A stretch of 64,000 nucleotides of DNA from Hygrophila difformis (GCA_030278955.1 JAOANR010000003.1:58459628-58523627), one strand, 5' to 3'; positions 1-13,286 are shown, counted from the stretch's first letter. The notes: generated by a model not told the origin, from the letters alone. Numbers and translations: made by a program.

Positions 1-936
1 GGCAGGAGAAACATCAAGTCTTACAGCGCGGTCATCTCAGGCCTGGCAAGCCATGGCCGCGGAGAGGAAGCTCTGGGCATATTTGAAAAGATGGTTGGGA
101 GTGGGTTCAATCCAGATGATGTTCTTTATGTGGGAGTTCTGAGTGCCTGCAGCCGTGCAGGGTTAGTCGAAGAGGGTCTCAAGTATTTTGAGAGGATGAG
201 ATTTGAGCACAGGATAGAGCCCACGATCCAGCATTATGGATGCATGGTTGATCTCCTGGGCAGAGCTGGGATGATTGGAGAAGCTTATGAACTCATCAAG
301 ACGATGCCCATGAAGCCAAACGATGTCATGTGGCGTAGTCTTTTGAGTTCTTGCAAGATTCATCAAGAAGTAGAGTTAGGGGAGGTAGCTGCCAAGAATC
401 TATTTGAACAGAGCACACAAAATGCAGGTGATTATGTAACGCTATCTAACCTATATGCAAAAGCACAGAGATGGCAGGATGTTGCCAAAACTCGGGTTCA
501 AATGGCGAGCATGGAAACTTGCCAAGTGCCCGGATCCAGCTGGGTCGAAGTAAAGAGAAAGGTTCACAGATTTGTTTCGAATGACATGTCGCATCCTCAG
601 TGCCACGACATATATGAGATGCTTCACCAAATGGAGTGGCAGCTGAAATTTGAGGGGTATTGTCCAGATACGTCGCAGGTGTTGCTTGACGTAGATGAAG
701 AAGAGAAGAGACAAAGATTGGGTTCACATAGTCAGAAGTTAGCACTTGCATTTTCACTGATAAACACATCACAGGGGAGTCGCATAAAAATAGCAAGAAA
801 TGTGAGGATGTGTGGTGATTGCCATACTTACACTAAACTGATATCTACGATTTATGAACGTGAAATTATCGTTAAGGATAGGAATATGTTTCATCATTTC
901 AGAGATGGTATTTGTTCTTGTAAAGATTATTGGTGA
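1..936 (+). CDS. DYW-type pentatricopeptide repeat (PPR) protein, 3' part
   Basis: Frame 1 is open from the first base, so the gene starts outside the window; about 311 residues are seen. They hold the last PPR motifs (SYSAVISGLASHG, then a repeat with DDVLYVGVLSACSRAGL), the E/E+ region (GSSWVEV near residue 178) and a complete C-terminal DYW domain ending in the diagnostic DYW before TGA. Zinc-ligand motifs CGDCH and HHF..CSC are present. The family binds organellar transcripts, and the DYW domain is a cytidine deaminase for C-to-U editing. Odd: the catalytic HxE motif reads HSQ here (cag at 733-735), so the domain may be inactive or work with a partner. It resembles the Arabidopsis At1g31920 type, judged from memory and supported by the neighbouring PMK gene. 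It converges on PMK with 164 bp between the stop codons. Confidence 0.93.
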   Translation, partial: GRRNIKSYSAVISGLASHGRGEEALGIFEKMVGSGFNPDDVLYVGVLSACSRAGLVEEGLKYFERMRFEHRIEPTIQHYGCMVDLLGRAGMIGEAYELIKTMPMKPNDVMWRSLLSSCKIHQEVELGEVAAKNLFEQSTQNAGDYVTLSNLYAKAQRWQDVAKTRVQMASMETCQVPGSSWVEVKRKVHRFVSNDMSHPQCHDIYEMLHQMEWQLKFEGYCPDTSQVLLDVDEEEKRQRLGSHSQKLALAFSLINTSQGSRIKIARNVRMCGDCHTYTKLISTIYEREIIVKDRNMFHHFRDGICSCKDYW

Positions 937-1100
937 ATAAATGTTTATTTGTCAAAGGTACAACAGATATTTGTTTTTATTGTTCTCCAGGAAACAATTA
1001 TATTCTCATTAACAAGTATCGCTAGAGAGAGCATACCAGCGCGAAGAAAAATTAAAAATGGGTACCTCGGTTTAGATGTATGCGATGAATTGAAGGACTT

Positions 1101-4100
1101 TCAGTTGATGTGCATTGAAGAAACAGAAGTTGTGATTTCTGTTGCTCGTGGATCATTGCTCTCTAAGTGAACCCCACGAGGATCTTCTCTGACAAGCAAG
1201 GCAAGAACGTGTTGTGCACTCCAAGCTTTGACCACGTGGCTGCTTGCATCCGCCAAGGCCACTGCAAAGACTGCATCGAACCCACCAGCACCAGGAACTC
1301 CAGCCAAGAGAACTCCTTCCATATTCATTGTGGAGTCCAGAAGTTGAGTTTGTGATTCAGGTTCAATCTGTAAAACATGAAGCATGCAGGTCAAAAGGAG
1401 GATACAGCGACTTTAATGCTTGGAATTCATTATGAATTCGGAATTTAATGCACAATACAGTGAATAGTACTTCATTGCAGGATTTGTAGCCCTGTTGCCA
1501 TGTTTAGAAATATGGAGAAAAAGTATTGGGAAATCGATTATAACTGATGCAGACTAATGGCATGGCACGGCATGCTGAGCAAAGTGATGTGAATGCAGCA
1601 ACTAGATTGAATGCAGCAAAGTGATGTGAATGCACGAACAAGATTCAAACAAAAGAATTACATGCAATGCAGGGAATCGAGGGGTATGGGATAAGCCAAA
1701 TAAGCAACGAGTATTTGATCAAATATAAAGGACCTACAGGAATGCCAGCAGCTTCCCCCATCTTCCGCATATTATGCCTGATCTCAAGCATGGCTCCCTT
1801 GGCTCCTAATAGTGCCTTACCAACTTCTATCTGGTTTGGCTCGTTGGTACCTTCTGTCCACTGTAAAACAATGATAAAAGAGAAAATCACCTTAATTATG
1901 GTGGAATCTTAGTGAGTGAAGAAACAATGAATTCAGAATTCACAAGCACATAAAGCCTAGTGTGTATGGCTGTTGTGATGATGAATAGCCAGCAACATAA
2001 ACGTTCATAATCTGTGTTATGGAGTTTCAGTTACTTCAGAAGTTTGAAATGGATAATTGAATCAAGTAACAAAAGTGCCATAGCTGTGTTCCAGTGGTTA
2101 TGCACTCATGCTATAGCCTATAAGCATAGCTTAAGCTTTCCCAAACATTGAGAATGCTTACATAGATTTTTGCCACCTTCCTTATTTACTCAAATGCAAT
2201 TTCAAATGTAAATAACACCGTATGTATAAAAGTGTCATATGGCACCAATCTATAGGATCCTACATCAAGATTGACACAGGAACCTTTTGCATTCATCTAT
2301 TATACTGAGAAAAAGTGAATAAGAATACCTTATCTGGTGTTAGCTTGCTGCAACTATTGATAGCACTTTTATAAGCATCATAATCATTCTTCGCCAATTT
2401 GCTTAAGGTGTTAAGGTACAGTTCAAGTGCAGAGTTCGCTTCAGACAACTTCTTCCATGTCTGCTGGGAGTTCTGGGGGTCACTCTTTTGCCACTTCTTT
2501 ACAGCACCGACCATTGATGGTGTTGATGATCCACCTGTTCCTGGTTCTCCTAGTAACTGCACACAAATATAACTAAGAACTCATTACTCATGAGCAATAT
2601 TAACAAACTACAATTTACTATTAAGATATAGAAACTCCATACTACACCACCCTGTATCCTTTATTCATCAAACAACTTATGTGTGACAAAATGTACTAAA
2701 ACATCATACGGAAAGATTTTACTGGACTTACTAGAGTCATCAATGGAGGTAATGAAAAGCTAGTCCTTTCATGATCCCAATTGGATTTCAGCACACCACC
2801 CATGACCTCATCCATTGGCATCATTCGTCCAGCATTCTGTGACCCAACAGCATGTTAATTTTCCAAACAGAGCACACTAAGTGAACAATCAGTTAAAGGC
2901 ATTTCACTAAACATATAACAAAATACCTGAGCAGTGGAAAGAACTTCTGGTGAGAATCTAATATATCTCTGGCTGCCATAAACAGCAGAACTGACATCAA
3001 ACCCGCTGCCCACTTTACCTTGTGCTATGCAGTGAGCTGTTTGAGCAATGATATGAATAACATCGAGTTGTCTACTGCATTCACTCTCTTGAAGATGACC
3101 ATCGGCAGCAGGAAGATTAACCACTCCAAGGTAATGAAGTAAAGCAGCCACAACAGAAGTCGTCATAGCAGCTGATGAGCCCAATCCAGTTTTTGCAACT
3201 TCAGGCTTGCAATTTTGGTCGGATGATTTTTCTGCATTGAAGGTAATGGAAGTAAAAGGTGGAAGGGAAGCCAATGACTCTGGTGTCAACGGAAGCCCTC
3301 GTGCTTCAATCTGCACGAATATATTTGAACATTATACTTAATAGAAATGAGAAGGTAGATCGGTTCATGAAAGTGAGCAACCCTGATGCCCAGAAAAATA
3401 CTACCAGAGACACACATCAGTGCTAACACAAAATACATTACTAGCATGTGAATGTAGACCGACAGATCAATTGATTTTTTTCTTTTTTATAATATTAATG
3501 CTACACGAGACATTGAACCTACTTCGAAGGAGAACCTTTCAAAAATAAAAATTATCAAGTATAAACCATTCAAGGAGAAACAGACAACTTTGCCAGTGAA
3601 CATTAGGTGCAAGAAATCCAAATGAATAGTCTTGGCTCTAGAGGTGGATCACCTGATTCCTGTATGAATAGAACTCATTGCAACCTAATATGGCAATGTC
3701 AAGACCTGCATTATAAATCAAGAACAAAAATTAGATTCCGTTTAGTCCACTTGGAAGAAAGACTAAGAGCAGATTATTAGATAAGACCTGACAACAAAAG
3801 TTTGCGTAGCTCATCCATCTTATTCTTGTCAAATGTGGCATAAGCTGCTGCTATTGCATATTGCAGAGCATATTCTACAAATGGGTTCCCCGAGTCACTG
3901 ATGTCAACGAAGAGCATAAAATGCTGAGTGAAGTCAATTGAACCTTTAAACGGGTTTGATTATAAGTTTTTTCATGGTTCACCAACCAAAATTATAGTTC
4001 AGAATTCATGCATTATTTACATGTGACAACAAAAACATCACATGGTATAATACGCACCTTGGAGAGACGGGTTGAATGAAAAGATGTTTAAGTGATAATT

Positions 4101-5022
4101 TATACATGGTTTCCCTTCCCATCTGGGGAGACGTCACTTTCACATCGGTCCATGCCTAATATAAACGCAAAGTTATGTAAGAAAAATAAACAACAGACCG
4201 GACAGTGTACAGTTTGATTCAATCGAAGAAAACAAAACAATGATCCAGTTCACAGCAAGTCAATGCAGTCATTTAGCTTTTAGGGTAAGCTTCTTAGATA
4301 ATTCTGCTAAATATGTGAAATCTTGATCTAAATTTGAATTCATTCGGAAAAAAATGGTCTAGATGACAGTTTTGATATATTAATTGCATGAAACTGGAAA
4401 CTCATCGATGATCATCTTCGCCACAGCAAAGCGCAAGGAGTGAAGCTCGAAAAAAACTGGTGGCAGAAAAATTCTCTTGAATATAAATATATTAAATATA
4501 TAAATCCTCAAATATTGTAGAATAGACTTAGAGTGGAAAATAAACAATAGGAGTATCATTATTTGCTGGCTCGGTAATTAGAGATATAAATCACAGAAGC
4601 AGTATACAAGGATATTTATATTCTTCACTATTCAGATTTATTTTCAATTCATTTAAAGTTCCGATTAAATTAACATAACTATTTCGATGTAAATAAAACA
4701 TATAAAAACTCAAAGCAGCTTTGACATGTATCAAAATATGTGAAATAATATTATCATAAAGTCGACCATACCCACGCCCAACTTTCCGGGTTAATTTCCT
4801 CATAAAGTGGTTTCACAATAGCATAAAACCGAGCATTTGTACTCAGCACAATCCCAGCATTAGGCCTCTCCAAAATAAGGTATCCGCCCGTAATCAAAAC
4901 CTTTCCCGGGGCAGAAGCAACCCTACATTCATCAAGTCATGGCACCGAGAACTTAACATTCATTGAAATTAAATGCTTCAAAAGGCAATGTGATTAATGC
5001 AAGAGCAGACTCACACGGCCAT
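1101..5022 (-). CDS. PMK: Phosphomevalonate kinase (GHMP kinase)
   Basis: Ten coding exons with GT-AG borders and matching phases: 5015-5022, 4772-4922, 4058-4155, 3788-3897, 3653-3705, 2927-3310, 2732-2836, 2329-2556, 1738-1860, 1101-1367. They give 1527 nt, 508 aa, close to the plant PMK length. The enzyme phosphorylates 5-phosphomevalonate to the diphosphate with ATP in the mevalonate pathway of isoprenoid synthesis; plant PMK is described as cytosolic or peroxisomal. The N-terminus MAVVASAPGKVL is the GHMP substrate motif and KTGLGSSAAMTTS (about residues 180-192) the ATP-binding GHMP motif; GEPGTGGSSTPSMVGAV and the C-terminal GVPGAGGFDAVFAV are conserved. The first coding exon carries only ATG GCC GT; the third base of codon 3 comes from exon 2, which restores the conserved MAVVASAPGK start. 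No break is seen. Confidence 0.93.
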
Positions 5023-5663
5023 GTCTTCGCAATTACAAATTATTGGTCTTTGATGTCAAAGTTCTCAACTTCAACTGTGCCCAGTAGCAAACTAAATCCA
5101 AAAGGCGCCATGATTAGAAAAACAAGTTAAACCAAGGAAAAAAAAAAACTAACTATTCTATGGCTAATGAAAGAGCTGCTAAGAAAAAAAAAAAGGGGAC
5201 ATTTTTGTCCCCCATCCACCGCAAACCAACCAACAAATCAATCATGTCATGGACAATAAAGATGGCAGAGGAATCAAACACAAAATTGAACCCAATCAAT
5301 TTCCTCAGCAACCACACAATTCTTTCCACAAAAAGGGGGGGAATGCCAGAGTGATCCCACCAACCGACTCGAAATCAAACAGCGGGAAAATTACAGGTTC
5401 AACTGGTGTACATAGAACGCCAACAAATATTCAGATTACAGACTACACACATATATGGAGAGATCGGAGAGATAAAACGAGCTTACAGCGTACAGGGGAG
5501 GGAGGAATCAGAGGGCGATGGCACCAAATTGATGCAGACGGCGACAAAGCCGGAATGGAGTCCAATCAGTCAGTCTAACCAAGTCCCTTATCGTCCCGGC
5601 GCCTCAAATCAATAAAGAAGCTTAAGTACGACGAATACAACGAAAGCTGCGGCTAATTATCAC
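5023..5663. other. Upstream region of PMK (5' UTR and promoter side)
   Basis: About 640 bp upstream of the PMK start codon. On the minus strand it should hold the 5' UTR, perhaps with a leader intron, and the promoter. It is A-rich on the plus strand. No convincing TATA box or protein-coding frame could be fixed by eye. The short plus-strand reading frames here have no coding character. Confidence 0.4.
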
Positions 5664-5666
5664 TTA

Positions 5667-6585
5667 GGCCCTGTTCTCTGGGCCTTAATTTTTCTTGTCT
5701 GATCTGAATTTATAAGATCTGGTTTGGTTTGGTCTGATCTGAATTTGTCTGATCTGGTCTGGTCTGATCTGATTCCATCTGATCTGGTCTGATCTGAATT
5801 GATCTGGTCTGATCTTATTTTATTTATATTTTGATTCTAATTAAATTTATGATAATAATAATAATAATAATAATAAAATTAATAATTAATTTATTATAAT
5901 AATAATAACAATAAATTGGTAATTATTAAAAAAATAATTTATTAATAAATTAGTGATTAGTTTATTATTATTATTATATAATAGTAATAATAATTAATTA
6001 ATTATTTTTATTATTATTGTTAATTATTACTACTAATTACTAATACAGTATTTATTATATATTAGTATTTTTAATAATAATTAATTATTAATAGTTAATT
6101 AATTATAATTATAATAATAGTTAATAAAATAATAATTATTAAGAGTTAATTACAACTATTATTAATAATATTATTATGATTATTATTGTTATTATCATTA
6201 TTATATATTTTAAACATATTTAATGAAAATATTTAAAACTATATTTTGAAAGTATTTATAATATAAAATATATTAAGAACGTGACTAGTATATTTAAATA
6301 ATATTTTGTGAGCAAAAGAATATTTTTAGAAATATTTTTAAATAACTATAATATAAATAATATTTGTATTGCTATATTTTTTTTGCTTTTTATAAAAAAT
6401 ATTATATGTAATTATATAATTTTATTATAATGATCTGATCTGGTCTGGTGTGAATGTTTCTGGTCTGGTCTGATCTGATCTGATCTGATCTGATCTGATC
6501 TGAATGTTTCTTATCTGATCTGGTCTGATCTGATTTTGAAAAAAATAAGTAATAATCCTGAAAATAAGTTCTAGAGAACATGCCC
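5667..6585. mobile_element. PIF/Harbinger (Tourist-like) MITE with TCTGATCTGG arrays
   Basis: The ends GGCCCTGTTCTCT and AGAGAACATGCCC form an imperfect terminal inverted repeat and are flanked by TTA on both sides (5664-5666, 6586-6588), the usual PIF/Harbinger target duplication. Inside each end lies an array of TCTGATCTGG-like units (about 5697-5815 and 6431-6533). The middle is AT-rich with TAA/TTA microsatellite. There is no transposase, so the element is non-autonomous. It sits between the PMK promoter and the IWS1 3' end. Confidence 0.75.
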
Positions 6586-6588
6586 TTA

Positions 6589-8134
6589 ATCAGTTGCCAG
6601 TTTATTTGTTGCCGTAAGGAAAAATGTACAAATAGCAGCATATGGGCGTGGGGCCGGGCGAATGCATTGTGAATTTGTGATTGTCCATTTGTACTCCTAT
6701 GACATTACTGTTTGGGCTGTGATTCCATTTCTTGCTTTGGACATCAGATGATTGGACCTCTTGGACATTTTACCTGCCATAAATGGAACTCATCCGGCCC
6801 GGATAATATCGCCCCGGAACCGTTAAATGCCTGGTTTTGTATGGATTCCATATGTTACACATTCTACTCAGGATAATTTTTGATTGTCGCCAAGTTGTAA
6901 TTCACAATTAAAGTGTTAAAAACTAGTGTGCAGAACATGACTATTAAAGTATTATTTTTATATAAAATTTTGAGTAGAATGTAATAATTGGGTAGATTTT
7001 GAAAATTTTCAAAAAATATTTTCCAATTCATTTTGGAGGATGTTGGTTTGGTATGATATTTGGAATGAACTGGAAGCCATTACATTTATTAGTCCATATG
7101 TGTATATCAAAATGGGCAGACATGCATCAAGGTCTTCATTTAAATTTGAGTTTGATTCATAGCTCGAATATGTGATAATTAGATTTAGAATATATATTTT
7201 CTTTTAATTTTCATTTATACATAATTTTAGTTAAAAATATGTACGAAATTGTGTAAAAAGTGGGATCGGAACATATATTAAAAAAAGAAATAGTTAGTAT
7301 TGGAAAAGAAAGGAAATATTCTTTATTAAAGAAATGCATTAAGGGAAACTATATAAAATATCAATAAAAATAGTGTTTTGTTCTCAAAGTCGAGACCTTG
7401 ATTGGGTAGCTAAAGCTCCATTACTATTCAAACTAACTGTCATTGATAATCTATCTATAAATCGTTTCTAAAACAAATCAAAACCATCCATGCCAAAAAG
7501 TAATCAAATAACCACTAAATTCTCACATTGTTAACATTACTAACCTGCCAATCACCGAAAAGGAAAATGATATTTGACTGATGTACAGACTTATGGAGCA
7601 CATCATCTTAGGGTGAAGTTGAAAGTAGCATAGCAGCATAATACCTAATCAGTAATCTCCAACAGTTTATCCAGATTACTCTTGAATAGGAACTGGGAAG
7701 CTTCCCACCAAAACAACAGAAACTCCTGTTTGTGGCTAACCATCAGAATCTCACTTGCTAAGGTATGCCCAAAACAATATACTTGTGCATTTGTCATCCA
7801 CAGTATAACTTTAAATCCAAAAGCACCACAACGATTTGAAATATTAAAACAACAATCTACCCAAGATCAAAATTAGTGTGACAGGGTTATTAAGCAAATG
7901 CCAAAAATTCCAGATTGCATAATGAGGCCTGTTATTACTCTCTAAAGTAGATCATAAACCTAGGGTTAGGAAGATCAATAATCTATTGATAAACTTGGAC
8001 AAAAATATGCCACATACTTCCAAATATGCAGTTAAGCGATCCAACTAGTTTCTATCCAATCAGATGAAGCCGCAATACTGGCACTTTGTTGTCCATTCCC
8101 CTTGTTGCAGTGAACAGACAACCAAAAGGGATAA
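6589..8134. other. Intergenic region between PMK and IWS1
   Basis: About 1.5 kb of AT-rich sequence without a supported gene. The part next to 8135 should include the 3' UTR of IWS1 (minus strand). Short open frames such as 7682-7876 show no coding character. No repeat with clear ends was found. Confidence 0.5.
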
Positions 8135-11100
8135 CTAAAGATACTTCACCATGCCACGACCTTCCACACTGAGTTTTGAAGCTTGTAGCTGCTTCTTTTT
8201 CGGTGCTTTCAAGTGTTGCAGCTTCTTGTTCATCTGCAGGGTGAGATTTTTTAGAACAAGGAAATTGTGGACATATATTTTATTATTATGAAAAGCGAAT
8301 AGTTGTAGAATTGCAGAACTTTCAAAACCACGGGAGATGTATAGTCAAAGTTCAACTAAAGCCTCATAAGAAGATTTACCCATCAAAAATTGTACTATAC
8401 AACAAGCTCAAATAAACAGTTACCACGTTCTGTACAAAGAAAACCTTGACAAGTTGAGCATTGATAGGATAGGACAACAATATTTCACATTCCTGGTTAC
8501 TAGTAAACTGTTCTAATTTAACCTAATTAAACAACCACTCCTCTCTGTTGATGGACAATGTCTATTATGACAGAGAATAAATAATTATTCCAAAGAAACA
8601 ACTCCGCTTAGCGAAAAATTTCTAGTAGACATCAATCCACCAAACCATTCATGAGTTACAGATTGAGCATTTAAGATAATGCAGATAGATTATGTTGAAG
8701 AAAAGGGCACCCAAAAAAAAACACACTATGGCACTGAAATGGAAGAGATGTTGAAAATTAGGCTCAACATAGGCACTCATTCTTGTGGAAACACCTTCAT
8801 ATCAGAAGAATTTCAAGAAGGGCAAGAACTACCAACCTTTGCATGACGCTGATTTTGTGCCATTTGCTTAGCCCTGGCCTTAATTTCTTCTGGATCAACC
8901 TTGGACTGAGGACGCACAGAAAAATCCATGGATACTGCTTCAGGCCTTGTGGTTTGCTGGTGAGAAGCTGATTTTCCGGGTTTTAAACCACTGGAAATTG
9001 ACAATGTTTAATGTTAGTAAACAGTCAGGCGAGCTAGCGAGCAACAGATAAATGGACAGAAAGAAAAAACTACCGAGAAAATCCAGCTAAATCGAGGTCA
9101 TCATCTCGAGGTGACATTCCTGATGCTTGAACCACCATCCTATAGAAGGTTATAACAAGGACAAAGTTTTAATGCACCAATAGAATGTTATTGTTAAGTA
9201 ATCTTCATCATTGAGAAGACAATTACTTTTTAGCAGAAGGCCTCCTGAATGTCCTTTCTTCCTCGTAGTTTTTCATGTCCTCAAACCTTGTGCTTTTATT
9301 GAATATTGGTCGACTCTGTATGAACAAATTTCAGAAATCAAAAGCAATTAGAAAAGCAAATATAAAAAATTAATAATAAGACTCAAGGCAGTTAGAAAAA
9401 TGAAGGTATGGCCTTCGTCAGCCAGATGGCCAAGATATGGATGGGAAACACCAAATCTTAAGAGAGGCAGCAGAATATCACTCTAGTGCACCAATAAACA
9501 GCTCTCTCCTTACCAGACTACCCAACACCCAGGACAACATAAAAGCAAAAGTAACTGTAAATGAGCAATAAACAAAGTGTCAAACCTTCAGCAAATAGGA
9601 ACAATATGAACAATTATATTACCCATTTATCCACCAACTCTTTAGCAAGCCTTCGGTTGGCAGTGGTCTCCTCATCAGACTTGGACAAAAACATAATAAC
9701 CTGTTCATGGGCAACTCAACCAAAATCAATTTACATAAGAAAGTTGAAAAAAGGAGTGGAAGACAGAGGCATGAGCACTACAAAATTTAGGGAGATGACC
9801 TTTCCAAGACCACTCTTCTTTAACTGCTCTTTGCGGTCATACTGCTCGAGATTAATTGGAAACTGCAGGACAAGCACAAACTATGAACCTCCAAACAATT
9901 GTTGAATTCTCATACCTGAATAAAACAGTCAAAAGGGATATTCCAGGCATACATCATTCAGAATTTGTAAAACTGCAGCCCGGATATTTATATTAGGTAA
10001 GCTTCCATCAGGTAATGGCTCAAGCCAAAACTTTAAAAGATTTAGAACTCCATGATCTAGAAATTCCTGTTGAAGTTGTTTTCTGCAACAAATAAATAGT
10101 CATGCAGAACTCAGAACATTGAGCTCATTTAAAAACCAGAAAACAAAAGAAGTTAAATAATAAAATAAAAATCAAAACCAACTTCGTGAGGACATCAGTG
10201 AGGAGAGATAACTTCTTCAGCTTGTTTATGGCTGGCTTTCCCTGCCGATTCAACTCTACATCTTCTTCTGCTACCACTTCAAGTTCTGCCATACAATTTT
10301 CTACTAGAAGTGCAATTTCAGCAGCACTTTTTTCATTCTTCTTCTTTTTCTTGCCCACTTTAAACAGCTCCTCTATTTCTTGATCTTCCTCCCCTTCTTC
10401 AGCCTGCAGGACCAGGACACAAGAGTTATTCCCTGAACAATGTTAAGGTCAATTTAAGAAATATTCGTCAATAAATAGACAACCAATCTTCCCTATCAAG
10501 GGTGGGGGTGAAGTATATAAGGTAACTGAGCAGATGGCATGACAGAAAGATGCAAAAGTAACAAAACTTCTTACTGAAACTAAGGTTTTTCTTATAGATG
10601 ATTTCATCACTGAAAAACAAATCTTTTCAAACATAAACCAATATCGGAAAAATCTCATACTCAAACCCCTGAAAATGTGTTGCATCAATTCTAAAAGCGC
10701 GCAAAATCAACAGGTTGTGGGCTAACAAGTAGCTGTCCTTACTTAGAGATCAATTACTCCATGAGTGCCAACTTAACATTTCGTTGAGTGGGGAAAAAGA
10801 AATTAATGAATAGAAAATGATAGTATATGATGATAGAAATAGATAAATTTGCAGCATTCGAATGGAATGAGTTTTGATTAAAGGCCCATTTTTCGGTAAA
10901 AGTGAAATAAATAATTGTTCTAAACCTCTCCATAATCTATACTATCTACTAATAAATGAATAAATATCTTATCTTTAGAGACCCTTTTAGAAGATAAAGC
11001 TAGTTTTGGGAAACATCCCTCAAATTCCCCTCGGAACAAACCGGATAATGTCAATTAGGAAAATATTTACCAAAAGAGCATCTCTTGAGAATTCAAAACT

Positions 11101-13286
11101 CATAAAAGAAATAACAAAAAATTCAGCATACTGAAATTCTTCAAGATGGGAGGAGAAGAGAAATAGATTAAATATTGTATGATTAAGGTAATGACTAATG
11201 AGATTTGCTTTATCCATGGAAATTGAATTGTCAAAGTCAAACAAGGAATGCAGTAACGGTTATTGAATCAGCACTGCAATTGCAGCTGATACAGATCCTT
11301 TTAGAATTGATCGACCCGTGTATTATAGCTTTTATCGTTTCAAACGAAGTTATGAAGGTTTTATAACTAAGAGTGGCTATTTCCACATGAGATGAGAAAT
11401 TTAATTTTCAATGCAGTCATATAACACACAAAGCACTAAGTCACCTGATCATGAGCCTGTATTGGAAAAAGAAAAGGAAGAATGAAAAATTTATGGCATG
11501 TTAAATAGTGATATTAACAGCAAATCACATAAATATTTCTACACAAAAAGTGCCTATTAACTTGCTTCTGGAACTCTGCTTCTGAATCTCAAATACTGAA
11601 TTATGCAATGCATACAAGAATGAATACAGACCTGGGGAGCACGACTAGGAGAATGTTCACGATCACTACCATATCGTTCTGCAGGATCCACGCCACTGTC
11701 ATCTATGAAGTTATCATCATCCAATGTCCTAACACCATTTTGATCATCCTAGACAAAAGAAAGATCCAATTGTCATTTAACTAGTTCATGTATCGCAGAG
11801 GAAAGCTTCATAAAAAAAACATAAATTAAGGACAAAAGTTCGCTCATAATTACAAACTGAAGAGTAAGAGGAATGAAGATAATTAAATGAAGATGAAATC
11901 AAATCTAAACTTGATTTCTAAAGAGTACTCGAAATTCACAAACCAAAATTGATATAGACTGGTAAAAACCTCTGGCAACAATGACAAAAAGTTGTGAAGT
12001 GCTTCAGAAACTATGCAATTCTACCAAAATCTAAGAGGTCGAGATCAAGCACTTCAGGAAGAGCAGGACGGAAATTAAATGCACATAAAACATCAACAGG
12101 AGAAGCACATCATATTTGATGCCCAAATAAGCACATAGCACAAATCTACATTCTCCAATTCCCAAATTTAGAATGAGTGCCAAAACCTTATTTGAAGATC
12201 TAAAAAATCTATAAAAAGTTAACATCAGAACAGAGTAATTAAATTAACAGAGCAAAATTTCCAAAAAAACACTATCACACCTACACACATAAACAAATAC
12301 TCCGTATGATACTGAAGCCGACAGCTTTCACCAGATTTCCATGAAATCTTTGTTCTCTTTGAGATAGTCAACAATTCGCCAAATCTAAAGAATTCCAAAC
12401 CATAACACACACAATGGTCAAGTTTTCAAATTCACTCCATCAATGAACAAACCAACTGAAAAAGCAGTTCCATGCCCCAAATTGCCAACTTCACATAAAA
12501 AGAACAAACTATGAACAAAACAAACCTCAGAATCACCACCGGCAATGGTGTCCCACATCTCTTTCATTTCAGGATCAGCATCATGATCCCTTGATATCCC
12601 CTTGCCACTCATCCTCACTTTAAACTTCTTGTCCCCCTTCTCACTCTTTCTCTTCTTCTCCACACTTCTCTTCTCCTCTATATTTTTCCTCTTATCCCCT
12701 CTATCATTTTTCATATTCCCACCACCTGAATAGCTGCCTCTGACTGTCCCTGCCCTTGCACCTTCATCACCACCATAACCCCCACGTATGTCTCCATCAT
12801 CCAATCCAAAATCCACTGAATATGAGCCTTTGCTGGAGAATGATTTCTTTATCAATCTCTTCCGTGGCTTTGCACTTGACTCGTTGTACACTGGGGTAGG
12901 GGATCTCTCTCGACGGTTCAACAAGGTGTCATCCATGTCATCCAGGAGATGAGTCTCCTCGTTATCAGATTGAACATCGTCATCAAAATTCATCACTGGT
13001 TCCCCATCTTCATCCAGGTAACTGAAATTCATGACACAGGAAAATCATCCTAATTCTTCTATCAAACGCAAACAGAAGTACATAAATGGGACAAACGCAG
13101 TCGGCCTGCTCGATTGCATGAAAAGAAAACAACCAGAATCCAAACGCAATACAGAAATTCACATACGGAATAATCATAAATTGATTAATAACAATAACAT
13201 AAAAAATAAAATAAAATAAAAAAAAGCCCCAATTCAAGAACGCCGGCATTGGGATGTGGGACTCACGGATTGTCTTCGTAACCCAT
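8135..13286 (-). CDS. IWS1: IWS1/SPN1 transcription elongation factor
   Basis: Eleven coding exons: 13267-13286, 12526-13021, 11632-11748, 10183-10403, 9953-10082, 9800-9862, 9623-9700, 9227-9315, 9074-9139, 8837-8990, 8135-8233; phases agree and give 1533 nt, 510 aa (Arabidopsis IWS1 is about 500 aa). The N-terminus is acidic and probably disordered (MGYEDNP, then DEDGEPVMNFDDD) with SPTPVYNESSAKPRKRL and K/R-rich tracts. Residues of about 280-390 form the TFIIS N-terminal (TND/LW) domain with FLDHGVLNLLK, GSLPNINIRAAVLQIL, YDRKEQLKKSGLGK and RRLAKELVDKW. The C-terminus ends GRGMVKYL. IWS1 binds SPT6 at elongating RNA polymerase II in the nucleus; in Arabidopsis it supports brassinosteroid-regulated transcription and histone methylation. 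The start is fixed by the MGYED homology. A G-box and a telo-box lie just upstream. Confidence 0.93.

Noticed and set aside
949..1435. Small plus-strand genes after the PPR stop
   Set aside because: They lie opposite the last PMK exon, which has clear homology and splice sites.
5697..6533. CRISPR-like direct repeats TCTGATCTGG
   Set aside because: The units are short, contiguous without spacers, and lie in a plant MITE.
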